Positions 1 through 9,335 of a stretch of 64,000 nucleotides of DNA are shown piece by piece. Made by a program: the position numbers and the translations under genes. The notes under the pieces are model-generated. The model was not told where the DNA came from. It saw nothing but the letters and a program-made list of their open reading frames with translations, and searched no databases. Location of the stretch: NCBI RefSeq assembly GCF_011075055.1, contig NC_058137.1, forward strand, positions 14,121,463-14,185,462, given 5' to 3'. Source of the stretch: Mangifera indica. Its lineage: Eukaryota; Streptophyta; Magnoliopsida; Sapindales; Anacardiaceae. Position 1 is the stretch's first letter; every line of letters starts with the position of its first letter.

Positions 1-634
1 AACTTAGATAATTACAATGCTTCTCCTAAAGATTAAAGGAAACAAGACAATCCTAATCCAAGATTATTCTCCCCAATTTCGGAATCCCACTGTTTTTTTT
101 TGCTACTTTTTTTTTCTTTTTTATTTTGACAATCAAGGCAATTTAAACCAAGGCAATCAAACAATAATTTCCATCAAGAACTACCTTTGCACTTTCGACA
201 ATAACAAAATCTTTCCCAAGAGGTCAAGAATCCCATACAAAGCCAATCCCTAATTCACTCCCCAAAGGATATATATTTTTGGCCTCAACAATATATTTAT
301 TTCTTTTTTTTTTTGTTTTTTTTCTTTTTTGGATCAATCAAGATGACAATTAAACACCCACACAACCTAGAATTTGACTATTCCAAGGTTAATCCAAATT
401 CAAGAATTTGATGGAAACAAAGACACTAAAAACACAATCAAGAATTTAAGAATCTGATGAAAACAAGGACACCAAAACACAATCAAGAATTCAAGAATTT
501 GACGAAAACAAGGACACCAAAACACAATAAAAAAACGAAAATGAACTTACCAAGAGAACGAAATCACGACTAATGAAGAAGAGAATTCCTACTCGAAAAC
601 ATAAGAAAGATAGATACGGAACCTGATTCGACTC
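1..634 (-). mobile_element. Leader (5' internal region) of a gypsy-type LTR element
   Basis: On the minus strand this stretch lies directly downstream of the primer-binding site at 635-648, so it is the untranslated leader of an LTR retrotransposon that leaves the window at position 1. No reading frame of substance is visible. It contains several T-rich homopolymer tracts (around 90-125 and 300-330) and a three-unit tandem repeat at 401-528. The assignment rests on the adjacent PBS and LTR; I recognise no protein here. Confidence 0.55.
401..528. repeat. Tandem repeat, three units of 38-45 bp
   Basis: Three head-to-tail units lie at 401-438, 439-483 and 484-528. Each begins CAAGAATT and ends ACACAAT with GAAAACAAGGACACC-like centres. 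The first unit is shorter by about 7 bp. It sits in the leader of the minus-strand element. Confidence 0.85.
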
Positions 635-648
635 GGCTCTGATACCAA
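635..648 (-). other. Primer-binding site (tRNA-iMet type)
   Basis: Read on the minus strand this is TTGGTATCAGAGCC, the usual plant retrotransposon PBS matching the 3' end of initiator-Met tRNA. It lies 1 bp from the LTR end at 650, as expected. Confidence 0.85.
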
Positions 649-649
649 C

Positions 650-1209
650 TGATGCAAACCTTGACGATTTGACACAAGAGCCAACATTCAAGAAGATATT
701 TTCCCAGGATTGAATCGGTTTTGTCACGTAATTAAACCTTGACCTGAATCGATATAGAATCGAATGAACCTTGGTATTGAGAATGGTGAACGCCACACGA
801 CAAGCTTGATAAGTTCAAAGATTGTAAACTCAATAGTAAGTAATCTATTTGTGAAAAATCAGTCAAAAAGTTTTTATTCATCATGAAATGTTTTGTTTTT
901 ATAGTATAATGTCAACTTAACCCTAAGCTACCCATGACCCAATGGACTTCCAAACTTCCCAAGCCTATTACCTAAGTAACTACCCAAAGCACTAATTAAA
1001 TTAAAAGAAAAGATGTCACTTGGGCTCAATAAAGTCTAGCCCAATCACAAACAAGCTCAAAATCATAAAACTGAAAATCCTAAATTTGGGTAAACAAAAA
1101 CTATAAAATACAGACTGAAATGACGTTATTTGGGCCTCCAAGTTGGGTGTAACCAGCAAAGCTAGTTGCGTTATAAAGCTCAAAACAAGCTTCATGTTGA
1201 TATATTACA
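650..1209 (-). repeat. LTR shared between two element bodies (560 bp)
   Basis: On the minus strand the segment starts TGTAATATATC at 1209 and ends TTTGCATCA at 650, giving TG...CA termini. A PBS follows at 635-648 and a purine-rich PPT-like tract plus a polyprotein tail precede it at 1210-1483, all in the same orientation. An LTR with a PPT on one side and a PBS on the other is expected in a tandem LTR-internal-LTR-internal-LTR array. The boundaries were chosen from termini and flanks because no second LTR copy is in the window. Confidence 0.6.
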
Positions 1210-1232
1210 AGCCCTGTAACTCCTCCCGGATC
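1210..1232 (-). other. Polypurine-tract-like segment
   Basis: On the minus strand the segment reads GATCCGGGAGGAG followed by TTACAGGGCT, ending exactly where the LTR TG begins. It follows the stop codon of the polyprotein tail after only a few bases. The purine run is short, so this is a positional inference. Confidence 0.5.
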
Positions 1233-1237
1233 AAAAG

Positions 1238-1483
1238 TTATGGCCGTTCAAAGTTTGCTCGCGCATAAGCTTGGGCCTGAATCAAGTTGATCTCTCTGTT
1301 GGCTTCTTCAAGCATCCAATCGTCCTTGAGTGAGCTGATCTTAGTCTCCAAGCCCTCCACGAGTCCAACTAAGGCTTGTTGCATCTTCTTAGCTCTACTT
1401 CTCGTAATTGGCCTAATCGAAATATGTAACCGATCTCTTTGATGGCTCAATGCGTCTACGATGCCTCTATCAGTAGGTCTCAT
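1238..1483 (-). pseudogene. C-terminal tail of a gypsy-type polyprotein
   Basis: An 81-residue open stretch ends with a stop just before the PPT-like tract. Near residues 25-45 it carries PITRSRAKKMQQALVGLVEG, a basic-to-helical tail that I recall from the extreme C terminus of many plant Ty3/gypsy polyproteins, downstream of integrase. Its position immediately before the PPT and LTR fits that reading. No integrase, RT or other upstream domain could be followed beyond about 1485, so the body is truncated or replaced there. The apparent ATG is only the first in-frame Met of the fragment, not a real start. Confidence 0.5.
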
Positions 1484-2213
1484 TACATGTAAAAGCTTGT
1501 TTAACCTATTTTAATCTTAAGCAAACATGTAATGGTGTTTCAGGGCACATGTTTCAAATTATACAATGTTAAATAACATGTCAACTTACGTTTGTTTATG
1601 TTATTGTGCATGTGCAATTTATTTTTATCCATTTTTTATGTATAGGAGGAATTTGTTGACTAAAAACTATTATTTGAACTATAAGATGAGGTTATCCCAC
1701 AATCAATTAACACACATTGGGACTATAGATGGTAGATATAAAGACTTTAAACATGATCATGTATTCTTAACTAGAAAGTAGCTGATAATTAGTCTTCTTG
1801 AGTCAATGTCAAACCATTGACTCCCATAATAATTAATCTTGTTCGGGATAAGAATGTTAAGAGTTTTTGGGATTATGTGAAAGAATTACAACTTTCTAAA
1901 AAATGAAGCATTCTAATGAATGTAAGAAAATCCGCAGGTCCATTTATTTTCATAAATCAGTGAAGTGCAAAACATGTGCGCTATCACAAACAACATAGGA
2001 ACTTTATCATGGATCAAGTTACTCCAAGAATTATAGGGTTAGAAGAAATGGTCTTTCTCGTTCCAAGTGCAGACCAAAAAATAGATATAAAGAACAGTTG
2101 ACAAGACCACAAAGATTAGCAAAACTGGTGGAGCCTTACAATCCCTAGAGTGGAGGCCCTTGGTTTGAGAACAAAACTATCATTATTAGTAAAGCCTTGA
2201 CTTACTTGGTGCA
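1484..2213. other. Unassigned AT-rich spacer
   Basis: There are only short open stretches with no domain I recognise. A plus-strand stretch around 1900-2150 translates to a Cys/Lys-rich segment interrupted by stops, but I cannot place it in a family. The segment continues after element A at 11507. Confidence 0.4.
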
Positions 2214-2218
2214 ATGAT
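2214..2218. repeat. Target-site duplication of element A (left), ATGAT
   Basis: ATGAT immediately precedes the LTR TG and is repeated exactly at 11502-11506 after the terminal CA. Confidence 0.93.
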
Positions 2219-2513
2219 TGTAACATCCGAATTTAGGTGTGTCAGTAAACTCCACTTCCAAAATTACCCCTATAGTTGATTTTATAACTTGTTGTGTAAA
2301 GAAATTGCAAAAGAATTATAGAAAACTACTAAATGAGCAATATTTTTCAAAGGGGGTAAAATGGTCATTTTATAAAGATTCAAGGGACAAAGTGGGAATT
2401 AAAATTGAATGGCACACTTGAAATTATATGGTGGTGCTAAGGGTTTTTGGTAATTGGCTAAGGATAAAATAGTAATTTATGGAAAAGATTAAGGGCAAAA
2501 TGGTCCAACAGGC

Positions 2514-2520
2514 TTATAAA
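2514..2520 (+). promoter_or_regulatory. Candidate TATA box in the Tekay-like LTR
   Basis: TTATAAA lies about 295 bp from the LTR start. The same heptamer is kept at the equivalent place in other copies, for example on the minus strand at about 42942-42948 in element B and in C and D. Conservation across copies is seen; promoter function is inferred. Confidence 0.35.
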
Positions 2521-3400
2521 CTTAAGCCTACTCATTTCCTTCTTCATTTTAGCCGAGAACTCCATGATTTTTGCTAAAGCTTTTTCCCTTAACCAAAATT
2601 CACCAAAAAACCTAGCTAAACCACCTAATTTCCAGAGGCTCCAGTTATAAAAAGTGTAGATCTGTTAATTCTAGTCAGTTATAAGATAAGAAATTTAATT
2701 TTTAAGCGATGTGAAGTTTAGGGTTTTGATGGATGATTATATTTTTGGTTGATTAAGGTTGCCAGAAAGAAGAAAAGAAGATGAATAAGCTTAAATCATC
2801 TATTTAGCAAATAAAATGTAAAAATTTCATACTTTACATACTTGAAGTAAATTTGAGTTAGGTTATTTAAATAACTTTTACTTATATAAGTGTGTAAGGT
2901 ATTAGAATTAAGGTGATTTATGCTTAAAAGGATAAAGAAATTCATTAGGATTCATGATGTAATTTTTGGCCATAAGGGTAAAAAGGTAATTTTGGCCATA
3001 AGGGCAAAAATGTCATTTTATGTGATATAGGTTAATTTTACTTAATTATGTGCATAAAACGTGTGATAACCCTTATATTAAGCCTACATTGTATATTTTG
3101 AAATTAATTAAATGTATGAGATATATAAATGCATGAGAGGAGAATATGATGTTTGATAAGGAATGAAAAGAATAAGAGAAAACAATGAATGAGCATATTT
3201 CATATTATGATTATATATGTATACATGAGAAATCATAACATATGCATGATTTAGAAAAATATATATATATATAAAGAAAGAGGAAAAATATTTTCTAAGT
3301 CATGCATGCTTTCAGAAAATGGAAAACAAGTGTTTTTGGTTTTATAATGACGCATATGATACAGGAAAGCAGAAAACATACTTAAAATCCTTACACGCGA

Positions 3401-3558
3401 GCTGTACTGTGTGGACAGCAAAGAAAATAATTGGTTGTACTGTGTAGACAACCAACTGTACTGTGTGGACAGCAAAGAAAAATATCAGTTGTACTGTGTG
3501 GACAGCCAAAGAAAAAAATATCAGCTGTACTGTGTGGACAGCAAAGAAAAAAAAATAT
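3401..3558 (+). repeat. LTR minisatellite, five copies (element A, 5' LTR)
   Basis: The core TGTACTGTGTGGACAGC is followed by an A-rich linker and repeats five times. One copy ends GACAACC in place of GACAGC. The same array is at about 10518-10676 in the 3' LTR, with expanded or reduced versions in elements B, C, D and E. Confidence 0.9.
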
Positions 3559-4008
3559 GCGTGTAAGAGAGAATTATACTTTGTATGGTGACTGCAAGTA
3601 CTGTCATATGTAGTCTAGACCGGTCAATGAGAAAGAGAGAGAAACAAATTAGTAAATATTTTATGAAGGTCATTTACATTAGAATTATGCATACAAGCCT
3701 GTGTGGCTGATAAAGAGTTAAGAAAGATGTACGATCAGAAAATAGAAATGTCATGATACTCATACATGCATAAATCATAACGAGTGAATCATATCTGTAT
3801 AGTAAGGAAATGAATAAATGTGTGAATGAAAAGAATTATGATATGTGTTAAATCGTGTTTTGTGTCAATTATTTTGTTGTAAATAGTTCAGACATGCTGA
3901 GTATGGAAAAGATTAGAAAAAGATTAGTACTGGTATAAAATGCTTTAAGTGTTGAGTATGATTTTCTTACTGAGCCATAGTCGCTCACTCTGTTTAATTT
4001 AATATTTT

Positions 4009-4061
4009 ACAGGTAAAGAAATGCAGCAAAGGTTCCGGGGGAGCACTAGTGAGACATGAGG
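4009..4061 (+). repeat. LTR arm of an LTR/leader inverted repeat
   Basis: The segment begins ACAGGTAAAGAAA and ends GTGAGACATGAGG. Both 13-mers occur in reverse complement, in matching order, in the leader at 4593-4605 and 4545-4557. The two arms are about 480-540 bp apart and flank the PBS. Confidence 0.8.
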
Positions 4062-4116
4062 CTAAGGGAGGAAGGCACCATAATTTTGTTGATTTAAATG
4101 TTATGATGTATATGTA

Positions 4117-4123
<7 letters not shown>

Positions 4124-4183
<60 letters not shown>
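4124..4183. repeat. (TA)n microsatellite
   Basis: About 60 bp of nearly pure TA. The equivalent site in the 3' LTR of the same element (about 11236-11250) has only a short run, so this array changed length after insertion. Confidence 0.9.
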
Positions 4184-4185
<2 letters not shown>

Positions 4186-4438
4186 CTAGTTTTGAAAATT
4201 GGTTATAAAATTTCTGTGGGTGATAATTTTTTTATGATAGTTATTATTATGTACTTATTTTATTTATTATATTATGTGATGAAAATCCAGTCGATTGGTA
4301 GGACTGGTTTATGTGAATTGCTAATTGGGAGTGTTACAGGGCATAATAAAAAAAAAAAAATTCCCCGGGCCCTCTAAAATAGGGGAACTCATGCCGTTTT
4401 TTTGTAACACACCTATTAGTTGGGAGATGTTACATTTT

Positions 4439-4450
4439 TGGTATCAGAGC
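4439..4450 (+). other. Primer-binding site of element A
   Basis: TGGTATCAGAGC lies 4 bp after the LTR end. It matches the 3' end of plant initiator-Met tRNA. Confidence 0.93.
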
Positions 4451-4544
4451 GCGATTTAGGGCGCTTAAAGGAAGATATAATATAATGTGTGGTAATATAA
4501 TACAATATATCTATGGTTTTGCATTCTAATATTGCACAGGTGCC

Positions 4545-4605
4545 CCTCATGTCTCACAGATTAGCTCCCGAGAATCGACTGCAGTAAGTTGTTTTCTTTA
4601 CCTGT
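4545..4605 (+). repeat. Leader arm of the LTR/leader inverted repeat
   Basis: It contains CCTCATGTCTCAC (4545-4557) and TTTCTTTACCTGT (4593-4605), the exact reverse complements of two 13-mers at 4049-4061 and 4009-4021. The middle also pairs in part (CTCCCGAGAA against TTCCGGGGGAG). Equivalent leader sequence is present in element B (about 47993-48050) and D (about 33446-33510). Confidence 0.8.
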
Positions 4606-4651
4606 ATTCAAATAATAGAATATTATGTAATTACACTTATGTAGTTATTAG

Positions 4652-7600
4652 ATGAGGAGTACCACAAGACGAGGACGAGGACAGGGTCGTGGAAGGGGTA
4701 TTCAGAGAAAGCCGGGAGAACCATGTAACCCTTCCCCGTCAGTTGGTTCAGGATTTGGGCTAGCAAAAATAAGAGATATAGTCCGTTAGGTGTTGACTGG
4801 AGTCAAGATAGACCCACACCTGAAAATATAGCCAGAGATGCCATCCGAGATGAGATTAGAAGTGAGATTCGTGAGGAAGTCATAGAAGAAATCAGAAATG
4901 AAATGAGGAATGAAGGGAGAGGAGAAATTAGAGCTCAAAGGCGACTTGAGCCCATTTATTCCTTACCTAATCAGCATACCCCTCCTGAATTTAAAGATAC
5001 TAAAGATCCTTTAATGGCTGATGACTAGATCAAGCAGGTGGAATATACTATGGATTTATTTTCTATGACTGATAGAGAAAAAGTTCGGTATGCCAGTTTC
5101 TTGATGAGGGGAGGGGCCCGCGTATGGTGGGATCTAGTTAAAGAAATCAGAAATGTGGATTTGATAACCTGGCAAGACTTTAGAAGGGTATTTGAGGCCC
5201 AATACAGAACAGCTAATGTGGTAGCAGTTAAAGTTCAAGAGTTTATTTCTTTACAGCAGGGAGAGGGTTCAGTAAAGGATTACTCTTCCCGTTTTGATGT
5301 CTTAGCCAGTTTTCCTCCAGGTATGGTGAGTACACCTAGTCTCCGGTTGGACAGATTTCTTCAAGGCCTTAGACCGGAGATAGCCTTGCATGTGCTAGCT
5401 GGACCACAACCTCCTCAAACTTATGAAGAGGCATTGGAGAGAGCATTGAGGTTGGACGTATATGTTAATAAGCTACCCAGGAATACACCTTCCATGTCAA
5501 CACCTCTATCAGTGACAGTACCCTAGATAGTGATGCCAAGTCAGTCAGCTTTACCTGCTTCATTGACTATTTCAACACCTGTTACAACATCAGGGGGTAG
5601 TTCAATTGGCTCCAGTTTCAGAAACAATAAGGGAAAAAGAAAATTCCAGTCAAAAGCAAGTAGAAAAGGCTGGAAGAATGACAAAAAGCCTAGAAAAGAA
5701 AATATTCCCTAATGTCAGATTTGTGGGGAATGTTGGTACTAGCACAAACAGGTGATTTGTTATAGATGCCGACAACCAGGGCATATAGCAAAGGATTGTC
5801 AGAGTACCGAAGTGCCAGTTCAGATACAGCCACAACAAAGCCTAATTTCGCCAGTGCAACCAGGGAGAGGTACTAATACACGGGTTTATATAGCTACCCA
5901 TAGTCAGGCGGAGGCTAGTCCATCTGCAGTTACTGGTCAGTTCTTTCTCCACTCTGTTTCCTTATATGCATTGATTGATTCAGGAGTTACACACTCCTTT
6001 ATTATACCAGGGGTTATTGAAAGGGTAGGTTTAGTGCCTGTTAGATCTACCCATTCCATTAGAATTGAGATGCCAGATGGTTGGAGTGTGATTACTGATA
6101 AGATGTTAAAAGACTAGAGGGTAGTGATACATGAGAGAGAGTTAAAGGTGGACTTGATTGTCTTTGATATGCCTGATTTTGATGTTATCCTGGGCATGGA
6201 TTTCTTAGAAAGATATGGAGTTGAGATTGACTGTAGAAAGAAAAAGGCTCGATTTCAACTTGACAATGGGGATTACTTTAATTTCGGAGAGGGCTATCAA
6301 CCTAGTATGATGATCAGTAATGTAAAAGCACAAAAATTATTGAAAAAGAGGTGTACAGGATATTTAACTCATGTGGTACATGAGCATGATGTTCAAAGAT
6401 TGGGTGTTCAAGATGTCCCAATAGTACAAGATTTCCTAGATGTCTTTCTTGATGAGCTACCAGGTTTACCTCCAGAGAGAAAGTTGGAGTTTAGTATCGA
6501 GTTAGAACCTGGCTCAACCCCAATTTCAAAAGCCCCTTACCGAATGGCTCCAGCTGAATTACAAGAATTAAAGAAACAGTTGCAAGAACTTTTAGATAAG
6601 GGTTTTATTAGACCTAGCCACTCTCCTTGGGGAGCACCCATACTATTTGTCAAAATGAAAGATGGGTCGCTCCGTATGTGCATAGATTATAGAGAGTTGA
6701 ATAAATTGACAGTGAAGAATAAATACCTGTTGCCTCGAATTAATGATTTATTTGATCAATTGAAAGGAGCTTCTGTGTTTTCCAAAATTGACTTAAGATC
6801 AGGTTATCACCAAGTGAGGATTACAGAGCAAGATATTCCAAAGACAGCTTTTCGGACTCGCTACGGGCACTACGAGTTTGTGGTGATGCCCTTTGGATTG
6901 ACTAATGCCCCAACAATCTTTATGGATTTAATGAATCGAGTATTTCATGATTGCCTTGACAAATTCTAGGTGGTATTTATTGATGATATCTTGATATATT
7001 CTAGATCAGAAGAAGAACATGCCGAACACTTGAGATTTGTACTACAAAGATTAAGAGAAAAGGAATTGTATGCCAAATTTTCTAAGTGTGAATTCTGGTT
7101 GGATCGAGTAGTATTTTTGGGACATGTGGTTACTAAGGAAGGTATAGCTGTGGACTTTTGTAAAGTAGAAACAATACTTGAATGGGCGAGGCCAAAGACT
7201 GTGAAAGAGATCAGAAGCTTTTTAGGGCTAGCCGGCTATTACAGAAGATTTGTTCAAGGTTTTGCCCGGTTGGCCAAGCCACTTACAACTCTCACTAGAC
7301 AAGGAACTCCTTTTATATGGACTGATGGTTGTGAAAAGAGTTTCCAAGAGTTAAAAAGGCAGTTGACTACAACTCCTATTTTAGTATTACCAGAGGAAGG
7401 TGTAGATTATGATATTTATTGTGATGCCTCGCATAATGGCTTGGGAGCCGTGCTGATGCAAAGGGGTAAGGTGATAGCGTATGCCTCTCGGCAGTTAAAA
7501 GATTATGAAACATGCTACCCTACCCATGATTTAGAGTTAGCAGCAGTGGTTTTTGCTTTAAAAATTTGGAGGCATTATTTATATGGAGTTAAATGTAATA

Positions 7601-9300
7601 TATACACCGACCATAAAAGTCTAAAATATTTCTTCACTCAGAAAGACTTGAATATGAAACAAAGGAGATGGTTGGAGCTAGTTAAAGATTATGAATGTGA
7701 TATTAAATATCAGCTGGGTAAAGCAAATGTGGTAGCCGATGCCTTGAGTAGAAAGATTGCCATAGCTCACCTCACTATTCAGATAGAGTTACAAAAAGAG
7801 TTTCAGAAGGAACAGATTGAGGTGATAAGAAGTCAAATGGCCAGATTAGAAATTCAACCGAATCTCTTCAATGAAATAAAAGAGAAGCAAGTAGAAGATT
7901 TATGGTGCCAGAAAATAAGTCAACAGATATGTGAGGGGAAAGCAATTGAGTTTCAAATGATAGATGGAGTGCTTAAGTTCAGAAACAGGGTATGTATTCC
8001 CCAAGATCTGGAATTGAGAAAGAAAATCTTAAATGAAGCACATGATACACTTTACACTGCCCACCCTGGGGGAGTAAAAATGTACCAGGATTTAAAGAAA
8101 ACTTATTGGTGGATAGGTATGAAGAAAGATATTGGAGACTATGTAGCTAAGTGCTTGGTATGTCAACAGGTCAAGGCCGAGCATCAGAGACCTTCAGGTT
8201 TGCTTCACCCACTTAGTATTCCTGAATGGAAGTGGGAAGATATTTCAATGGATTTCATCATTGGCCTACCTCGAGTACAAAAAGGCTATAATGCATTATG
8301 GGTGATTGTAGATAGATTGACTAAATCGGCCCATTTTATTCCAGTGAAAGATAGTTTTACTTCAGATCAATTGGCCCAGATTTATATACGAGAGATTGTG
8401 AGATTACATGGTGCACCCAAAACTATTGTGTCAGATAGAGACCTTAGATTTGTTTCAGCTTTTTGGGGTAGCTTACAAAGAGCATTGGGTATTAGGCTGG
8501 CATTTAGCACAGCATATCATCCTCAAACAGATGGCCAAACAGAAAGGGTGAATCAAATACTAGAGGATATGTTGAGGGCCTGTTGTTTAGATTATAAAAT
8601 GACCTGGCATGAAATACTTCCATTGATAGAATTTGCATACAATAATAGTTACCAGTCCACCATTAAAATGACACCATATGAGGCTCTTTATGGACGAAAG
8701 TGTAGATCTCCATTACATTGGGATGACATAGGAGAGCGAGATGATTTAAGTCAAGTTCTTGGGCCTAAGTTAACCCAAAGGATGGTGGAAGAGATAACGA
8801 CTATCAAGACTAGAATGAAGCAAGCTCAAGACAGACAAAAGAGCTATGCAGATTTGAAAAGGAAAGAAGTAGAGTTTCAACCGGGTGACAAAGTTTTTGT
8901 GAAAATAACCCCTTATAAGCATGTGATGAGATTTGGAAGAAAAGGGAAACTTGCTCCAAGATTTATTGGCCCATTTGAAATTTTAGAAAGAGTGGGCAAG
9001 GTGGCTTATAAACTTGCACTTCCACCTAGTATGGATCTAGTTCATAATGTATTTCATATTTCTTTATTGAGAAAGTACATTAGCGATCCTTCACATGTTT
9101 TAAAATCAGATGATGTGGAATTAAAAGAAGATTTAACTTATGAGGAGCAACCGATGCAGATATTAGACAGAAAAATAAAAGAGCTCCGAAATAAGACAAT
9201 TCCATTAGTGAAAGTATTATGGAAGAATCATAAGGTGGAAGAAGCCACATGGGAGGTTGAGCAACAAATGAGAGAGAGATTTCCCAACTTATTTGTTTAA
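4652..9300 (+). pseudogene. Element A gag-pol polyprotein, multiply disrupted
   Basis: The region encodes, in order: an Arg/Gly-rich gag N terminus, a gag core (about 5038-5500), a zinc knuckle [14 protein letters not shown] (about 5758-5800), a protease with an ALIDSGVTH-like site (about 5965-5995), RT with LPRIND and [10 protein letters not shown] (about 6540-7010), RNase H with CDASHNGLG and TDHKSLKYF (about 7420-7760), integrase with an HHCC finger and a DDE core (about 8040-8700), a GPY/F-type segment (about 8950-9080) and a chromodomain ending [10 protein letters not shown]. Stops lie at 4787, 5026, 5524, 5710, 5740, 6115 and 6967. There is a 1-bp deletion near 4800 and a deletion of about 15 bp near 5727 that removes the middle of an upstream CX2C...H...C knuckle seen in element B. 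From 6970 to the end (776 codons) the frame is open. Confidence 0.95.
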
Positions 9301-9322
9301 ATTTCGAGGACGAAATTCTTTT

Positions 9323-9335
9323 AAAGGGGAAGAAA
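9323..9335 (+). other. Polypurine tract of element A
   Basis: AAAGGGGAAGAAA directly precedes the 3' LTR TG. The TTTCGAGGACGAAATTC motif lies just upstream at 9302-9318. Confidence 0.93.

Larger units (their letters stand above)
2219..4434 (+). repeat. 5' LTR of element A (2,216 bp)
   Basis: It runs from TGTAACATCCGA to GAGATGTTACA. It is collinear with 9336-11501 and about 50 bp longer, mostly because of a larger TA microsatellite at 4124-4183. Internal features are a TTATAAA box at 2514-2520, a five-copy minisatellite at 3401-3558, and a segment at 4009-4061 that is repeated in inverted form in the leader. Scattered substitutions against the 3' LTR indicate an older insertion than element B. 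Confidence 0.93.

Noticed and set aside
17..253. 78-codon frame near the left edge
   Set aside because: Low-complexity Phe/Asn-rich translation of T- and A-rich sequence in an element leader.
491..796. 101-codon minus-strand frame
   Set aside because: It runs through the LTR end and PBS of the left element, so it is incidental.
3251..3613. Open frames made of CTVWTAKK- or LSTQYS-type repeats in the LTRs (also near 10436-10730, 31301-31543, 41857-42100 and 48995-49300)
   Set aside because: They are translations of the LTR minisatellite in several frames and on both strands, without a stable start, and change with repeat number. They are not genes.
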